Both the position numbers and the translations under genes were made by a program. A model generated the notes under the pieces. It had not been told where the DNA came from, made no database searches, and saw nothing but the letters and a program-made list of their open reading frames with translations. From NCBI RefSeq assembly GCF_019930045.1, contig NZ_JAHZQQ010000016.1, positions 1 to 37,215 of the forward strand: DNA of 37,215 bases, read 5' to 3'. Positions 7,275 to 14,800 of the stretch are shown here, in pieces (position 1 is the first letter of the stretch; the number at the start of each line of letters is the position of its first letter). Source of the stretch: Streptococcus australis (lineage in GTDB: Bacteria > Bacillota > Bacilli > Lactobacillales > Streptococcaceae).

Positions 7275-8592
7275 GCTTTACCTCTACTTCTACTTGCCCA
7301 TCCCGCATGACTAGCGTCAAGGCATCCTTTTCTTTGATTGTATCCACGCTATCCAAAACATGATCTCCAGCCTGTACCAAGGCGTAGCCTCTAGCCACAA
7401 TGCGACTGGTATCCAACATCAAGAGAGCTTCCGATAGGCGCTTGGCATCTGCTGCTTTTGTCTGGTAGAGCTCCTTGACTTTCAAGGTCAGCAATCGCTC
7501 CATCTGGAGAATCTGGTCTCGATAACGCTCGAGCTGATGCTGTGGCGCTTGGGAAGCCAATCGATGGCGGAGTTCTTGTAACTGGCGGCTATTTCTGGTA
7601 ACCGACTCTGACACAGCCTGTTTCAATCGCAACTGAATCTGATCCAGCTTTTGCAGGTAAGAATCGTACAGCCGCTCTGGCTGACGGAAGATGACCGATT
7701 GGCTTAGTTTTTTCAGGCGTTCTCGATGATAGACTAGGCGATTGCGCATAGCGGTTGCCATCCGCCCTTCCTGCTTCTGCAAATGATTGAGCAGGTCCAA
7801 CTTGGTCACAGGCGTTGCCAACTCAGCCGCAGCTGTAGGAGTTGCTGCCCGGCGATCTGCGACAAAGTCTGCTAGAGTAGTATCTGTCTCATGCCCTACA
7901 CTGGAAATAATGGGAATTCTAGACTCAAAAATAGCCCGCACAACTGGCTCTTCATTAAAGGCCCACAGGTCTTCGATGGAGCCACCACCACGACCGATGA
8001 TCAAGACATCGAGGTCCGACCGATCATTGGCCTTTTGGATATTGGCGACAATTTCTTGGGCAGCTCCCTCTCCTTGTACCTTGGTTGGAAAAAGGAGAAT
8101 CTCCACGCCCGGAAAGCGCCGCGAAACAGTCGTGATAATATCGCGAATAACGGCCCCACTCTGACTGGTAATAACCCCAATTTTCTTGGAGAACTGGGGG
8201 ATAGCCTGTTTGAACTTCTCTTGAAAAAGGCCTTCTTCCTGGAGTTTCTTTTTCAACTGCTCAAACTGAATAGCTAGAGCACCGACGCCATCTGGCTCCG
8301 CCTTTTCGATGACAATGGAATAACTGCCACTTGGCTCATAGAGTTGGATCCGACCGATGACATTGATCTTCATGCCTTCTTCGAGCTCAAAGCCGAAACT
8401 CTTATAAATCCCAGCCCAGACAGTCGCCTGAATCACAGCCTTTTCATCCTTTAGAGAGAAATACTGGTGATTGGGACGCTTCCGAAAATTCGAAACCTGA
8501 CCCGTCAAATAGACCCGTTCCAGATAGGGGTCCTTATCAAATTTCAACTTGAGGTATTTGGTCAGACTGGATACCGATAAATAGTTGGACAT
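7252..8592 (-). CDS. xseA: Exodeoxyribonuclease VII large subunit
   Basis: The catalytic subunit, 446 residues from the ATG at 8592 ([15 protein letters not shown]). An in-frame upstream ATG at 8673 is rejected: AAAGGAG sits five bases before the 8592 start, and the extended -10 at 8627-8635 lies between the two starts. The N-terminal OB fold (about residues 1-100) contains [12 protein letters not shown]. The central catalytic domain has [17 protein letters not shown] and [31 protein letters not shown] signatures. The C-terminal part is a long coiled coil. It is the first gene of the run reaching to recN and degV. Confidence 0.96.
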   Translation of the reverse strand: MSNYLSVSSLTKYLKLKFDKDPYLERVYLTGQVSNFRKRPNHQYFSLKDEKAVIQATVWAGIYKSFGFELEEGMKINVIGRIQLYEPSGSYSIVIEKAEPDGVGALAIQFEQLKKKLQEEGLFQEKFKQAIPQFSKKIGVITSQSGAVIRDIITTVSRRFPGVEILLFPTKVQGEGAAQEIVANIQKANDRSDLDVLIIGRGGGSIEDLWAFNEEPVVRAIFESRIPIISSVGHETDTTLADFVADRRAATPTAAAELATPVTKLDLLNHLQKQEGRMATAMRNRLVYHRERLKKLSQSVIFRQPERLYDSYLQKLDQIQLRLKQAVSESVTRNSRQLQELRHRLASQAPQHQLERYRDQILQMERLLTLKVKELYQTKAADAKRLSEALLMLDTSRIVARGYALVQAGDHVLDSVDTIKEKDALTLVMRDGQVEVEVKHVERKEI

Positions 8593-8626
8593 AGGAACTC
8601 CTTTCTGCAGAATATGATCAAGTTTA

Positions 8627-8635
8627 ATTATACCA
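8627..8635 (-). promoter_or_regulatory. Extended -10 of the xseA operon
   Basis: On the minus strand, TGGTATAAT gives a perfect -10 with a TG extension. The -35 is weak. The predicted transcript starts about 30 bp before the xseA ATG, which supports the shorter start. Confidence 0.65.
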
Positions 8636-8743
8636 AAAAACACCAAAAAAGGCTGGTAGACAAACGAAATCATGAATTTCCTTTCTCTACAATCCTCATT
8701 TTATTCAAGTCATTTTCTACTAGTCTATTTTAAACCAGCTTCC

Positions 8744-8950
8744 CTATTTGTCACACTTCTCTAATCGTTCAATAAAGGAGCTAAGAAGTGCTTGGGGCTC
8801 CCCTTCATTTGGATAGGCATAACTAATATAGAAGACTGTTTTTTCCTCTTCAACCAGGGGAATTTTGACAAGATTTGGATATTCTGGAAAAAGAGTCAGA
8901 ACGGTCATGAGGCCAATTCCTAAATTTTCTTCGATGAAATTCAAAACCTA
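8744..8950 (-). pseudogene. C-terminal stump of a LysR-type regulator
   Basis: About 66 residues are open, starting directly after a TAG, with only a TTG available as a start. The sequence (NFIEENLGIGLMTVLTLFPE, then KIPLVEEEKTVFYISYAYPN and a closing helix) matches the last quarter of the LysR effector-binding domain, where a V-x-x-GLGI-x-hLP strand-turn is followed by the final helix. There is no DNA-binding domain, no promoter and no ribosome-binding site. The upstream boundary falls within about 20 bp of the terminator of the sugar cassette. It is best read as a remnant left when the rest of the gene was lost or replaced. Confidence 0.7.
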
Positions 8951-8966
8951 TTTAGGATACAACAAA

Positions 8967-8990
8967 AAGACAAGTCTCAGGACTTGTCTT
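8967..8990 (-). terminator. Terminator of the sugar-utilisation operon
   Basis: On the minus strand, AAGACAAGTC and GACTTGTCTT form a perfect 10-bp stem with a CTGA loop followed by TTTGTTG. It lies about 20 bp after the GH32 stop codon and forms the left edge of the cassette. Confidence 0.9.
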
Positions 8991-9011
8991 CTTTAGGAGA
9001 TTTTTATATAC

Positions 9012-10466
9012 CTATTTTTGATAGGCTTTTACAACTAAATCAACCCCTTCATCTGCTTTGAAGGTATAAACAGGGTTCTCAGTCGTTTCATAAAAGGTCA
9101 TTGATAGAGTTTTACCATCCACGAATACTTCAATTGAGTTGGTATCTCGAAGAATCGAGAAATGATAATCCTTTTCACCATCCAACTGAATCCATCTTGA
9201 TTGAAATTCTGGGCTTTCTTTTCCAGAAATGAGATGTCCAAATTGGTCTCGACTCAAGCTAAAGCGTTTATTGGAGGCATCGTAAATCAATTGCAAGGCA
9301 CTATCAACATCGGATTCATCCCCATATTTTAGGATAAAGGAGCGACCTGATTTGGAATCTATCTCAAATAAGGTTTGTTTCCCTCTAGCCGGGATCATGA
9401 TCTGATTGCCCTTAACAATGGTTTCTGGTGCATTCTCTACAAGAAAGTGATTTTTCACAGACTCAGGTAGCTCCTGAACCAATCTTCCGTCTTTCAAGCC
9501 TAATTTTCTAGGAATCGTCATACTTCCTGCCCAACCATGACCTAAGTCATGACTAGGGATGGAACGTTGCCACATTTGCATCCAAGCAACCATGTATCGT
9601 TCGCCATTTGGTCCTTGACAAGTTTGAGGAGCATAGAAATCCAAGCCACCATCAATTTCATCATATGTATCGACAAAAAACTGACCCGTTTCCCAATTCA
9701 TGTCACCGATAAAGGCAACAGTCGAATTTAAATTCCAGTATTTTTCTTGCTGTCTTTCCATTTCAATGGGAGACAGAATCAAGACCCATTTACCATCTAA
9801 GGGAAAGAAATCCGGACATTCCCACATGATACCTTGCCCTTTTTCACCTTCCAGTAAGACTGATTTAAAGCTCCAGTCCTCTAGATTACTTGACGCAAAC
9901 AAGAGAATTTGCCCTCGATCATCTACTGTTTTGGAAGCAACTACAGTATAATAGATTCCTTGGTATTCAAAGACTTTGGGATCACGAAAATCAGCAATAT
10001 CTGCGATACCCTCAATATGCTGCACATGGATCACTGGGTTGGCTGGCAATTTTGCGAAAGTAACTCCATCCGTTGAAACTGCAAGACACTGGGTCTCTTC
10101 TCGCTTCTCCTCATCATCTATATGACCAGTATAAAGCAAATAGAGCTTGTCATCTTTCACAATAGCACTTCCTGAGAAACAACCATCCTTATCATAGTTT
10201 TCACTTGGTGCTAAAGCTACTGGTAATTCTTCCCAATGGAGGAGATCTTTTGACTTAGCATGCCCCCAATGCATAGGTCCCCAAACACTATCATAGGGAT
10301 AGAATTGGTAAAACAAATGGTATTCCCCACGGAAATAAACAAAGCCATTAGGATCGTTCATCCAGCCAATTGGAGGTAGTAAGTGAAAGGATCCTCTATA
10401 TTGCTGGTCAACCTTCTCCCTGTTTTCATCAATATACTGATTCGCTTTTCGAATAGTTTCCCTCAT
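9012..10466 (-). CDS. GH32 beta-fructosidase (sucrose/fructo-oligosaccharide hydrolase)
   Basis: A 484-residue glycoside hydrolase family 32 enzyme. The nucleophile motif WMNDPNG is at residues 35-41 (Asp38), the FRDPK motif is near residue 161, and the acid/base motif MWECPDFF follows near residue 213, so all three catalytic blocks are intact. A C-terminal beta-sandwich follows. There is no signal peptide or anchor, so it should act on imported substrate in the cytoplasm. I chose the ATG at 10466 (MRETIRK) because AGGTG lies six bases upstream; a GTG at 10475 is the alternative. It is the last gene of the cassette and overlaps or abuts the permease stop. Because uptake is by an ABC system rather than a PTS, unphosphorylated sucrose or short fructans are more likely substrates than sucrose-6-phosphate. 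Confidence 0.92.
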   Translation of the reverse strand: MRETIRKANQYIDENREKVDQQYRGSFHLLPPIGWMNDPNGFVYFRGEYHLFYQFYPYDSVWGPMHWGHAKSKDLLHWEELPVALAPSENYDKDGCFSGSAIVKDDKLYLLYTGHIDDEEKREETQCLAVSTDGVTFAKLPANPVIHVQHIEGIADIADFRDPKVFEYQGIYYTVVASKTVDDRGQILLFASSNLEDWSFKSVLLEGEKGQGIMWECPDFFPLDGKWVLILSPIEMERQQEKYWNLNSTVAFIGDMNWETGQFFVDTYDEIDGGLDFYAPQTCQGPNGERYMVAWMQMWQRSIPSHDLGHGWAGSMTIPRKLGLKDGRLVQELPESVKNHFLVENAPETIVKGNQIMIPARGKQTLFEIDSKSGRSFILKYGDESDVDSALQLIYDASNKRFSLSRDQFGHLISGKESPEFQSRWIQLDGEKDYHFSILRDTNSIEVFVDGKTLSMTFYETTENPVYTFKADEGVDLVVKAYQK

Positions 10467-10475
10467 ACTTATCAC

Positions 10476-11321
10476 CTACTTAATACCTGTTCCAGACCCA
10501 CCTAAACCTTGAATAATATATTTTTGTGCTACGATATATACTAGAATAAGTGGAATTGTAGAAATTGTCAAAACAGCCATCACTTGATTAATATAAACTG
10601 GTTGAGTTGTATTAATGGTTGTAATCGCAACCTGCATTGAAAATTTTGAAGAATCGGTTAACACCATCAATGGCCAGATATAATCATTCCAACTAGAAAT
10701 AAAGGAAAGAACACCGACTGTGGCAACTGCTGGTTTCGACATAGGCAACATAATCTTGAAAAAGATCCGCAAGATACTTGCACCATCTATTTTTGCAGAT
10801 TCGATAATTTCTTCCGGAATGGCAATAAAGAAGTTTCGGAAAAGATAGATATTAAAGACACTAGCTAATCCAGGGATAATAACCGCTAAACGATTATTGA
10901 CTAAGCCAAGTGAATTAATAATTGTAAATTGAGGAATCAAAACTGTTTCAATCGGAATAATTAACAAGGCTAATAAAAATCCAAACAGAATTTTTTTACC
11001 TGTAAAATTAATTTTTGCAAATGCAAATCCCGCTAATGCATTAACAATAATAGAACCAAGTGCAAATGTTCCTGCATAAAAAATACTGTTCCCCAGGTAT
11101 GTTAGAATACTAAAACGCGAAAGAACTTCTTGGTATGGTTTAAACCAATCAGCTGGATTTAAACTAGGTAAGAATGCTTTCCAACTTGTTAAATTCTTGT
11201 ACACATCTGCTTCTGGTTTCATAGCTGAAACCACCATCCAGATCATAGGAAATAGAAAGAGGCCTGCTAATAGAATTAATAAAATATATTCTAAAATAGT
11301 AGTCGGTTTTAAACGTTTCAT
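10476..11321 (-). CDS. ABC sugar transporter permease (MsmG type)
   Basis: A 281-residue inner permease of the carbohydrate uptake CUT1 family. About six membrane helices are visible, with the first at residues 10-33. The cytoplasmic EAA loop that contacts the ATPase is ESAKIDGASILRIFFKIMLP at about residues 185-204. The C-terminus GGSGTGIK is typical of the subgroup. It starts just after the MsmF-type permease stop, with an AAGGAGGA overlapping that gene's end, so expression of the two permeases is coupled. Substrate is inferred only from the neighbouring GH32 enzyme. Confidence 0.92.
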   Translation of the reverse strand: MKRLKPTTILEYILLILLAGLFLFPMIWMVVSAMKPEADVYKNLTSWKAFLPSLNPADWFKPYQEVLSRFSILTYLGNSIFYAGTFALGSIIVNALAGFAFAKINFTGKKILFGFLLALLIIPIETVLIPQFTIINSLGLVNNRLAVIIPGLASVFNIYLFRNFFIAIPEEIIESAKIDGASILRIFFKIMLPMSKPAVATVGVLSFISSWNDYIWPLMVLTDSSKFSMQVAITTINTTQPVYINQVMAVLTISTIPLILVYIVAQKYIIQGLGGSGTGIK

Positions 11322-11322
11322 C

Positions 11323-12225
11323 CTAATCGTCCTCCTTCAAAACTCGCCGTTGTACAAGACTAATCATACCAATCAATGTTGTAAATACTAGGGCAATAGA
11401 ACTTGAATAACCAACGAGACGGTCTGTGAAACCTTGTTGGTAAATATAATATACCATAGTGATTGTCGAGTTCAGAGGTCCACCCTGAGTCATGACCATT
11501 GGCTGCACAATCAATTTAAAGGCTGAAATCAACGTTGTCAATAGGACAAACAAGGCCGTTGGTTTTAATAAAGGCATTGTGATATATCTAAATTGAGCCC
11601 ATTTTGAAAATCCATCCAACTCTGCCGCCTCATAAATATCTTGTGGAATATTTTGCATTCCTCCAAGGAATAACAACATTTGATACCCCGCACCTTGCCA
11701 TGCAGAAACAAATACAATGGCATACATGGCCTGTTTTGGACTTGTCAAAAATGGTTGGGATGAGATACCAATTTTATTCAGTAGAGCATTGAGCAAACCA
11801 TTATTTGGATTTAACAAGTATAACCAGAGGATAGATATAACGACAAGAGACATCACAACAGGAGCAAAAAATGCTACCTTAAAGAACATATTTCCTTTAC
11901 GTTTCTTATTAACAATTAAGGCCATACCGAGAGCCGCTCCAAGTTGCACTGGAATAATCCAAACTACAAATTTCAAGGTATTCAAGAAACTTTTTATAAA
12001 GATTGGATCTTGTGCTAAGCGCATAAAATTTTGTAGCCCTACAAATTTTCTGTCCTCTGGGGTCAATAGGTAATAATCTGTAAAGGCATAATAGATGACC
12101 ATACCAACAGGTATCACTAAAAAGATAAAAAGTAATACTAAGGCTGGAGCTAAAAAGCTATAGCCCATAATATTTTCTTTAAGACGTTCTTTCTTTTTTG
12201 TTTCGACTTTCTTTGTTTCGCTCAT
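11323..12225 (-). CDS. ABC sugar transporter permease (MsmF type)
   Basis: A 300-residue CUT1 permease, the partner of the following gene. A charged, lysine-rich N-terminus (residues 1-18) precedes the first membrane helix at about 23-45. Six helices are expected, and the EAA loop is EAAELDGFSKWAQFRYITMP near residues 197-216. The lipoprotein gene lies 84 bp upstream with an intercistronic stem-loop in the gap. No ATP-binding protein gene is present anywhere in the cassette, so the pair must use an ATPase encoded elsewhere. In streptococci the shared MsmK is the known case. Confidence 0.93.
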   Translation of the reverse strand: MSETKKVETKKKERLKENIMGYSFLAPALVLLFIFLVIPVGMVIYYAFTDYYLLTPEDRKFVGLQNFMRLAQDPIFIKSFLNTLKFVVWIIPVQLGAALGMALIVNKKRKGNMFFKVAFFAPVVMSLVVISILWLYLLNPNNGLLNALLNKIGISSQPFLTSPKQAMYAIVFVSAWQGAGYQMLLFLGGMQNIPQDIYEAAELDGFSKWAQFRYITMPLLKPTALFVLLTTLISAFKLIVQPMVMTQGGPLNSTITMVYYIYQQGFTDRLVGYSSSIALVFTTLIGMISLVQRRVLKEDD

Positions 12226-12260
12226 TGTTCGTCTCCTAAGATGAAATCATTAAATAAAAT

Positions 12261-12298
12261 AAGGTGGAAGGTACATTTCATAACTTTCCTTCCACCTT
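12261..12298 (-). terminator. Intercistronic stem-loop between lipoprotein and permease genes
   Basis: AAGGTGGAAGG and CCTTCCACCTT form a perfect 11-bp stem with a 16-base loop, followed on the minus strand by ATTTTATTTAA. It lies just after the lipoprotein stop codon. It could partly terminate or protect the upstream mRNA, giving more binding protein than permease, as is usual in ABC uptake operons. Confidence 0.7.
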
Positions 12299-12309
12299 TT
12301 GAATATCAA

Positions 12310-13623
12310 CTATTTATTTAAAGATTGGTCGATTGCTGTTTGCATTTCTTTCGTACGAGCATCTAATACTTTTTGTACATCTGGATTATCTTTATAATAG
12401 CTGATATCTTGCATCGCTTGTTGGAAAGCGCGTGAAACTTGTGGATAAGCTACTACAACTGGACGAGGATGAGCTGATGCAGCATTTTGTTCCATCAAGA
12501 AGCGCAATGGTTCAGATACTTTATCCTTAATATTTTTAATTGTTGATTTTCTGATTGGAAGAACACTGTTCCCCAAGCTTATAATTTCACTAGATTCTGT
12601 ATTTGTTGCAAACTTAACAAATTCAGCAGCAGCTTCTTTTTTATCAGATTTTGTCGTAACAGCTAATTGCCAACTACCTGAAGGTGAGACCAATTTCTTC
12701 GTTTTATCTGAAACTGGATAAGGAAGAATACCAAAATCAATATCTTTGTAATTTGTTTGTAGATCCCCAATCGTCCAAGACCCGCTTAGAACCATCGGAT
12801 ACTCACCTGTTTCAAATCCTTTTTCAACAGGACTAACTGTAGTGTAATCCTCTTTTACTAGATTTTGAATAAATTGAACAGCTTCAACACTTTCCTTACT
12901 GTTGAAGTAACCTTCAGCTTTTGTCCCTTTAGAATTTACTACAGACCCACCATTTGACCAAATAAGTGGCATATAAGCATATGGTAACATCTCATCATTT
13001 GAATTCAAACGGAAATCTATTGCTGGTTTATTAAAATGATCTTTTAATTTTTTAGCAATAGCATTAAACTCAGACCATGTCCATGGTTTTTCAAGGGTTG
13101 GCAAACTCGCTTCATCAATTCCTGCTTCCTTAAACATCTTCTTGTTATAGTAAACACCTACATTTGATTCAGAAAAACCAAACGCATAGAATTTACCATC
13201 ATAAGTTCCCTGTTGCTTAATACTGTCCAGTACATCATCCATGTCATTGTCCTTTAGATAATCATCCAAGGGAGCAATCACTTTTGATTTTGCATAGGCA
13301 GCAGTATTTGGTCCATCTAGCGTAATAACATCTGGTAAACTATTTGTCGTAATAGCAGCGTTTACCTTATCTTCATATCCTCCACCGCTACCACTACGTG
13401 GAATATACTCTGTCACAACCTTGTATTTGGTTTTCTTTGACTTGTTGAAATTATCAACAACTTGTTGCCAAGCTTTTCCCTCAGCTGTTTCATCTGAGAA
13501 TTGAACCCAGACTTTTATTTCGTCCGAAGAACTTGCAGTTTTGGATTTTGATCCCCCACCACATCCTGCAAGCAATCCTAATGATAGTGCTGCAACTACA
13601 GATAACTTAATACCTTTACGCAT
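12310..13623 (-). CDS. Sugar-binding lipoprotein of ABC transporter (MsmE type)
   Basis: A 437-residue extracellular solute-binding protein. The N-terminus (MRKGIKLSVVAALSLGLLAG) is a lipoprotein signal with lipobox LLAGC and lipid-anchored Cys21, followed by a Gly/Ser/Lys linker. The mature part has the two-lobed family 1 carbohydrate-binding layout (for example LPDVITLDGPN and a C-terminal lobe with YPQVSRAFQQAMQDI). The ATG at 13623 is chosen because AAGGAGG lies five bases upstream; an in-frame ATG at 13650 would overlap the operator and add residues before the signal peptide. It is the first structural gene of the operon. The ligand is probably sucrose or fructo-oligosaccharide, by context only. 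Confidence 0.93.
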   Translation of the reverse strand: MRKGIKLSVVAALSLGLLAGCGGGSKSKTASSSDEIKVWVQFSDETAEGKAWQQVVDNFNKSKKTKYKVVTEYIPRSGSGGGYEDKVNAAITTNSLPDVITLDGPNTAAYAKSKVIAPLDDYLKDNDMDDVLDSIKQQGTYDGKFYAFGFSESNVGVYYNKKMFKEAGIDEASLPTLEKPWTWSEFNAIAKKLKDHFNKPAIDFRLNSNDEMLPYAYMPLIWSNGGSVVNSKGTKAEGYFNSKESVEAVQFIQNLVKEDYTTVSPVEKGFETGEYPMVLSGSWTIGDLQTNYKDIDFGILPYPVSDKTKKLVSPSGSWQLAVTTKSDKKEAAAEFVKFATNTESSEIISLGNSVLPIRKSTIKNIKDKVSEPLRFLMEQNAASAHPRPVVVAYPQVSRAFQQAMQDISYYKDNPDVQKVLDARTKEMQTAIDQSLNK

Positions 13624-13637
13624 AGCGTCCTCCTTTT

Positions 13638-13649
13638 TGAAACGTTTCA
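13638..13649. promoter_or_regulatory. Operator O2 of the sugar operon
   Basis: TGAAACGTTTCA is a perfect 12-bp palindrome just upstream of the lipoprotein gene ribosome-binding site. It is identical to the site at 13695-13706, with centres 57 bp apart. A LacI-family regulator is encoded next door, so it is the likely ligand. Confidence 0.75.
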
Positions 13650-13694
13650 TTTTTTATTTGTTTTTTTAACTCAAGCTAAAATAGTTGAGTTTTT

Positions 13695-13706
13695 TGAAAC
13701 GTTTCA
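13695..13706. promoter_or_regulatory. Operator O1 of the sugar operon
   Basis: A second perfect TGAAACGTTTCA, lying at about +6 to +17 of the predicted transcript. A repressor here would block initiation or early elongation and could form a loop with O2. A 7-bp inverted repeat (AACTCAA/TTGAGTT, 13668-13691) lies between the two. Confidence 0.78.
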
Positions 13707-13718
13707 TTTTATGACTAA

Positions 13719-13747
13719 ATTATAACAGCGCTTTCATAATTTGTCAA
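13719..13747 (-). promoter_or_regulatory. Consensus promoter of the sugar operon with overlapping cre
   Basis: On the minus strand, TTGACA (13742-13747) and TATAAT (13719-13724) are perfect and 17 bp apart. The spacer and -10 contain TGAAAGCGCTGTTA (13723-13736), which fits the CcpA cre consensus (TGWAANCGNTNWCA) with one mismatch. This suggests catabolite repression on top of control by the local regulator. Confidence 0.85.
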
Positions 13748-13754
13748 GCACTTT

Positions 13755-14747
13755 TTATAATTTTTTTGTTGTGTTTCCTTCAAAAAAATGTACCGGTAAA
13801 CTAATTACATTCTGATCTATTTTTTCTTCACGAATTAATTTAAGCAATAGTTCAACTGCTGCTTGAGCCATCTGAGCTATTTGTTGAACAATCGTAGAAA
13901 GTAAGTAAGGTTGATCAAAAGCTGGTCTTAATCCATCAAAACCAATAATCTGATAATCTTCTACAGGAGTTTTTCCCATCTCCCCTAAAACTTTTATCAC
14001 ACGAAGGGCCATAAAATCATTTACTGTGAAAATCCCATCAATCTGAGGATGCCTTTCAAAAAAGGTTCTTATTTGCTCTTCTGCTTGATTCAGTGGTTCC
14101 GGCATTTCAAGACAATAAAGGTTCGTATTTTTCTGTTTAGCCTCCGCTTTGAAACCTCTCCCCCGTTCCGTTGTTTCATTCAAATGTTTGTTCACACCAC
14201 TAATGTAAGCTAGATTTTGACAATCGCGTTTGACTAATTCGCGACAAGCTAGTTGACCACCATGAAAATTTTCAGAAGTTACGTAATAGACATTTTCAGA
14301 AAAATGACGGTCAATACTGACAAAAGGTAAATTTGATGAAACATACTTATCAATATCTGAATAGGTGATCCCTATAATTCCATCTACTTTATTTTTCTCA
14401 AGTAATTTTATGTATTCTATCTCATTTTTAGAATCTTTATCAGCATTACAAATTAATAATTTATATTGATTTTTTAATAGTTCTTTTTCAACATGATAAG
14501 CAAATTCAGAAAAGAAAGGATGCCATATAGTTGGAATGAGTAAAGCAATAATATTACTACGATTCGTTTTTAATCCTCTCGCATATTCATCTGGGACATA
14601 AGAAAGTTTTTCAATTGCTTGTTGAACTTTTTTTAAGGTCACCTCTTTAATGCCTTTTTCATTATTGATGACACGAGAGACTGTCCCAACACTAACTCCA
14701 GCTTCTGCTGCAACATCCTTCATGGTAATCGACTTTTTTTTGCTCAT
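13755..14747 (-). CDS. LacI/GalR family regulator of the sugar cassette
   Basis: A 330-residue repressor. The N-terminal helix-turn-helix is SITMKDVAAEAGVSVGTVSR (residues 6-25), followed by the hinge helix and a periplasmic-binding-protein-like effector domain (about residues 65-325) with the usual DGIIGITYSD and IDGIFTVNDFMALRV segments. An AGGAGGTG lies upstream of the ATG at 14747. The stop codon is only 8 bp from the -35 of the operon it presumably controls. The effector should be a sugar, by context. Three near-identical palindromes, two at the operon and one at its own promoter, are its probable binding sites. Base composition is noticeably more AT-rich than in flanking nnrD and folD. 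Confidence 0.9.
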   Translation of the reverse strand: MSKKKSITMKDVAAEAGVSVGTVSRVINNEKGIKEVTLKKVQQAIEKLSYVPDEYARGLKTNRSNIIALLIPTIWHPFFSEFAYHVEKELLKNQYKLLICNADKDSKNEIEYIKLLEKNKVDGIIGITYSDIDKYVSSNLPFVSIDRHFSENVYYVTSENFHGGQLACRELVKRDCQNLAYISGVNKHLNETTERGRGFKAEAKQKNTNLYCLEMPEPLNQAEEQIRTFFERHPQIDGIFTVNDFMALRVIKVLGEMGKTPVEDYQIIGFDGLRPAFDQPYLLSTIVQQIAQMAQAAVELLLKLIREEKIDQNVISLPVHFFEGNTTKKL

Positions 14748-14771
14748 TCATTTTTTCACCTCCTTTCATCC

Positions 14772-14800
14772 ATACTACCATGAAAACGTTTCATTTTCAA
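14772..14800 (-). promoter_or_regulatory. Tentative lacI promoter with operator O3 in the spacer
   Basis: On the minus strand, TTGAAA (14795-14800) and TAGTAT (14772-14777) are 17 bp apart. The spacer holds ATGAAAACGTTTCAT on the plus strand (14780-14794), the same half-sites as O1 and O2 but with one extra central base. The -10 overlaps the nnrD stop codon. This suggests autorepression. The promoter assignment is weak; the operator is clearer. Confidence 0.5.

Noticed and set aside
8593..8673. N-terminal extension of xseA
   Set aside because: It overlaps the extended -10 and would precede the predicted transcription start; the family start is at 8592.
13624..13650. Upstream start for the sugar-binding lipoprotein
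   Set aside because: It would lie over operator O2 and add charged residues before the lipoprotein signal; AAGGAGG supports 13623.
13668..13691. AACTCAA/TTGAGTT inverted repeat as a terminator or attenuator in the operon leader
   Set aside because: On the transcribed minus strand it is followed by A residues, not T residues. The T run is on the other strand, where no gene is read.
14780..14794. Reading the lacI-promoter palindrome as a CcpA cre site
   Set aside because: Three of the last cre positions do not match on the plus strand and the minus strand fits no better; it shares half-sites with O1 and O2 instead.
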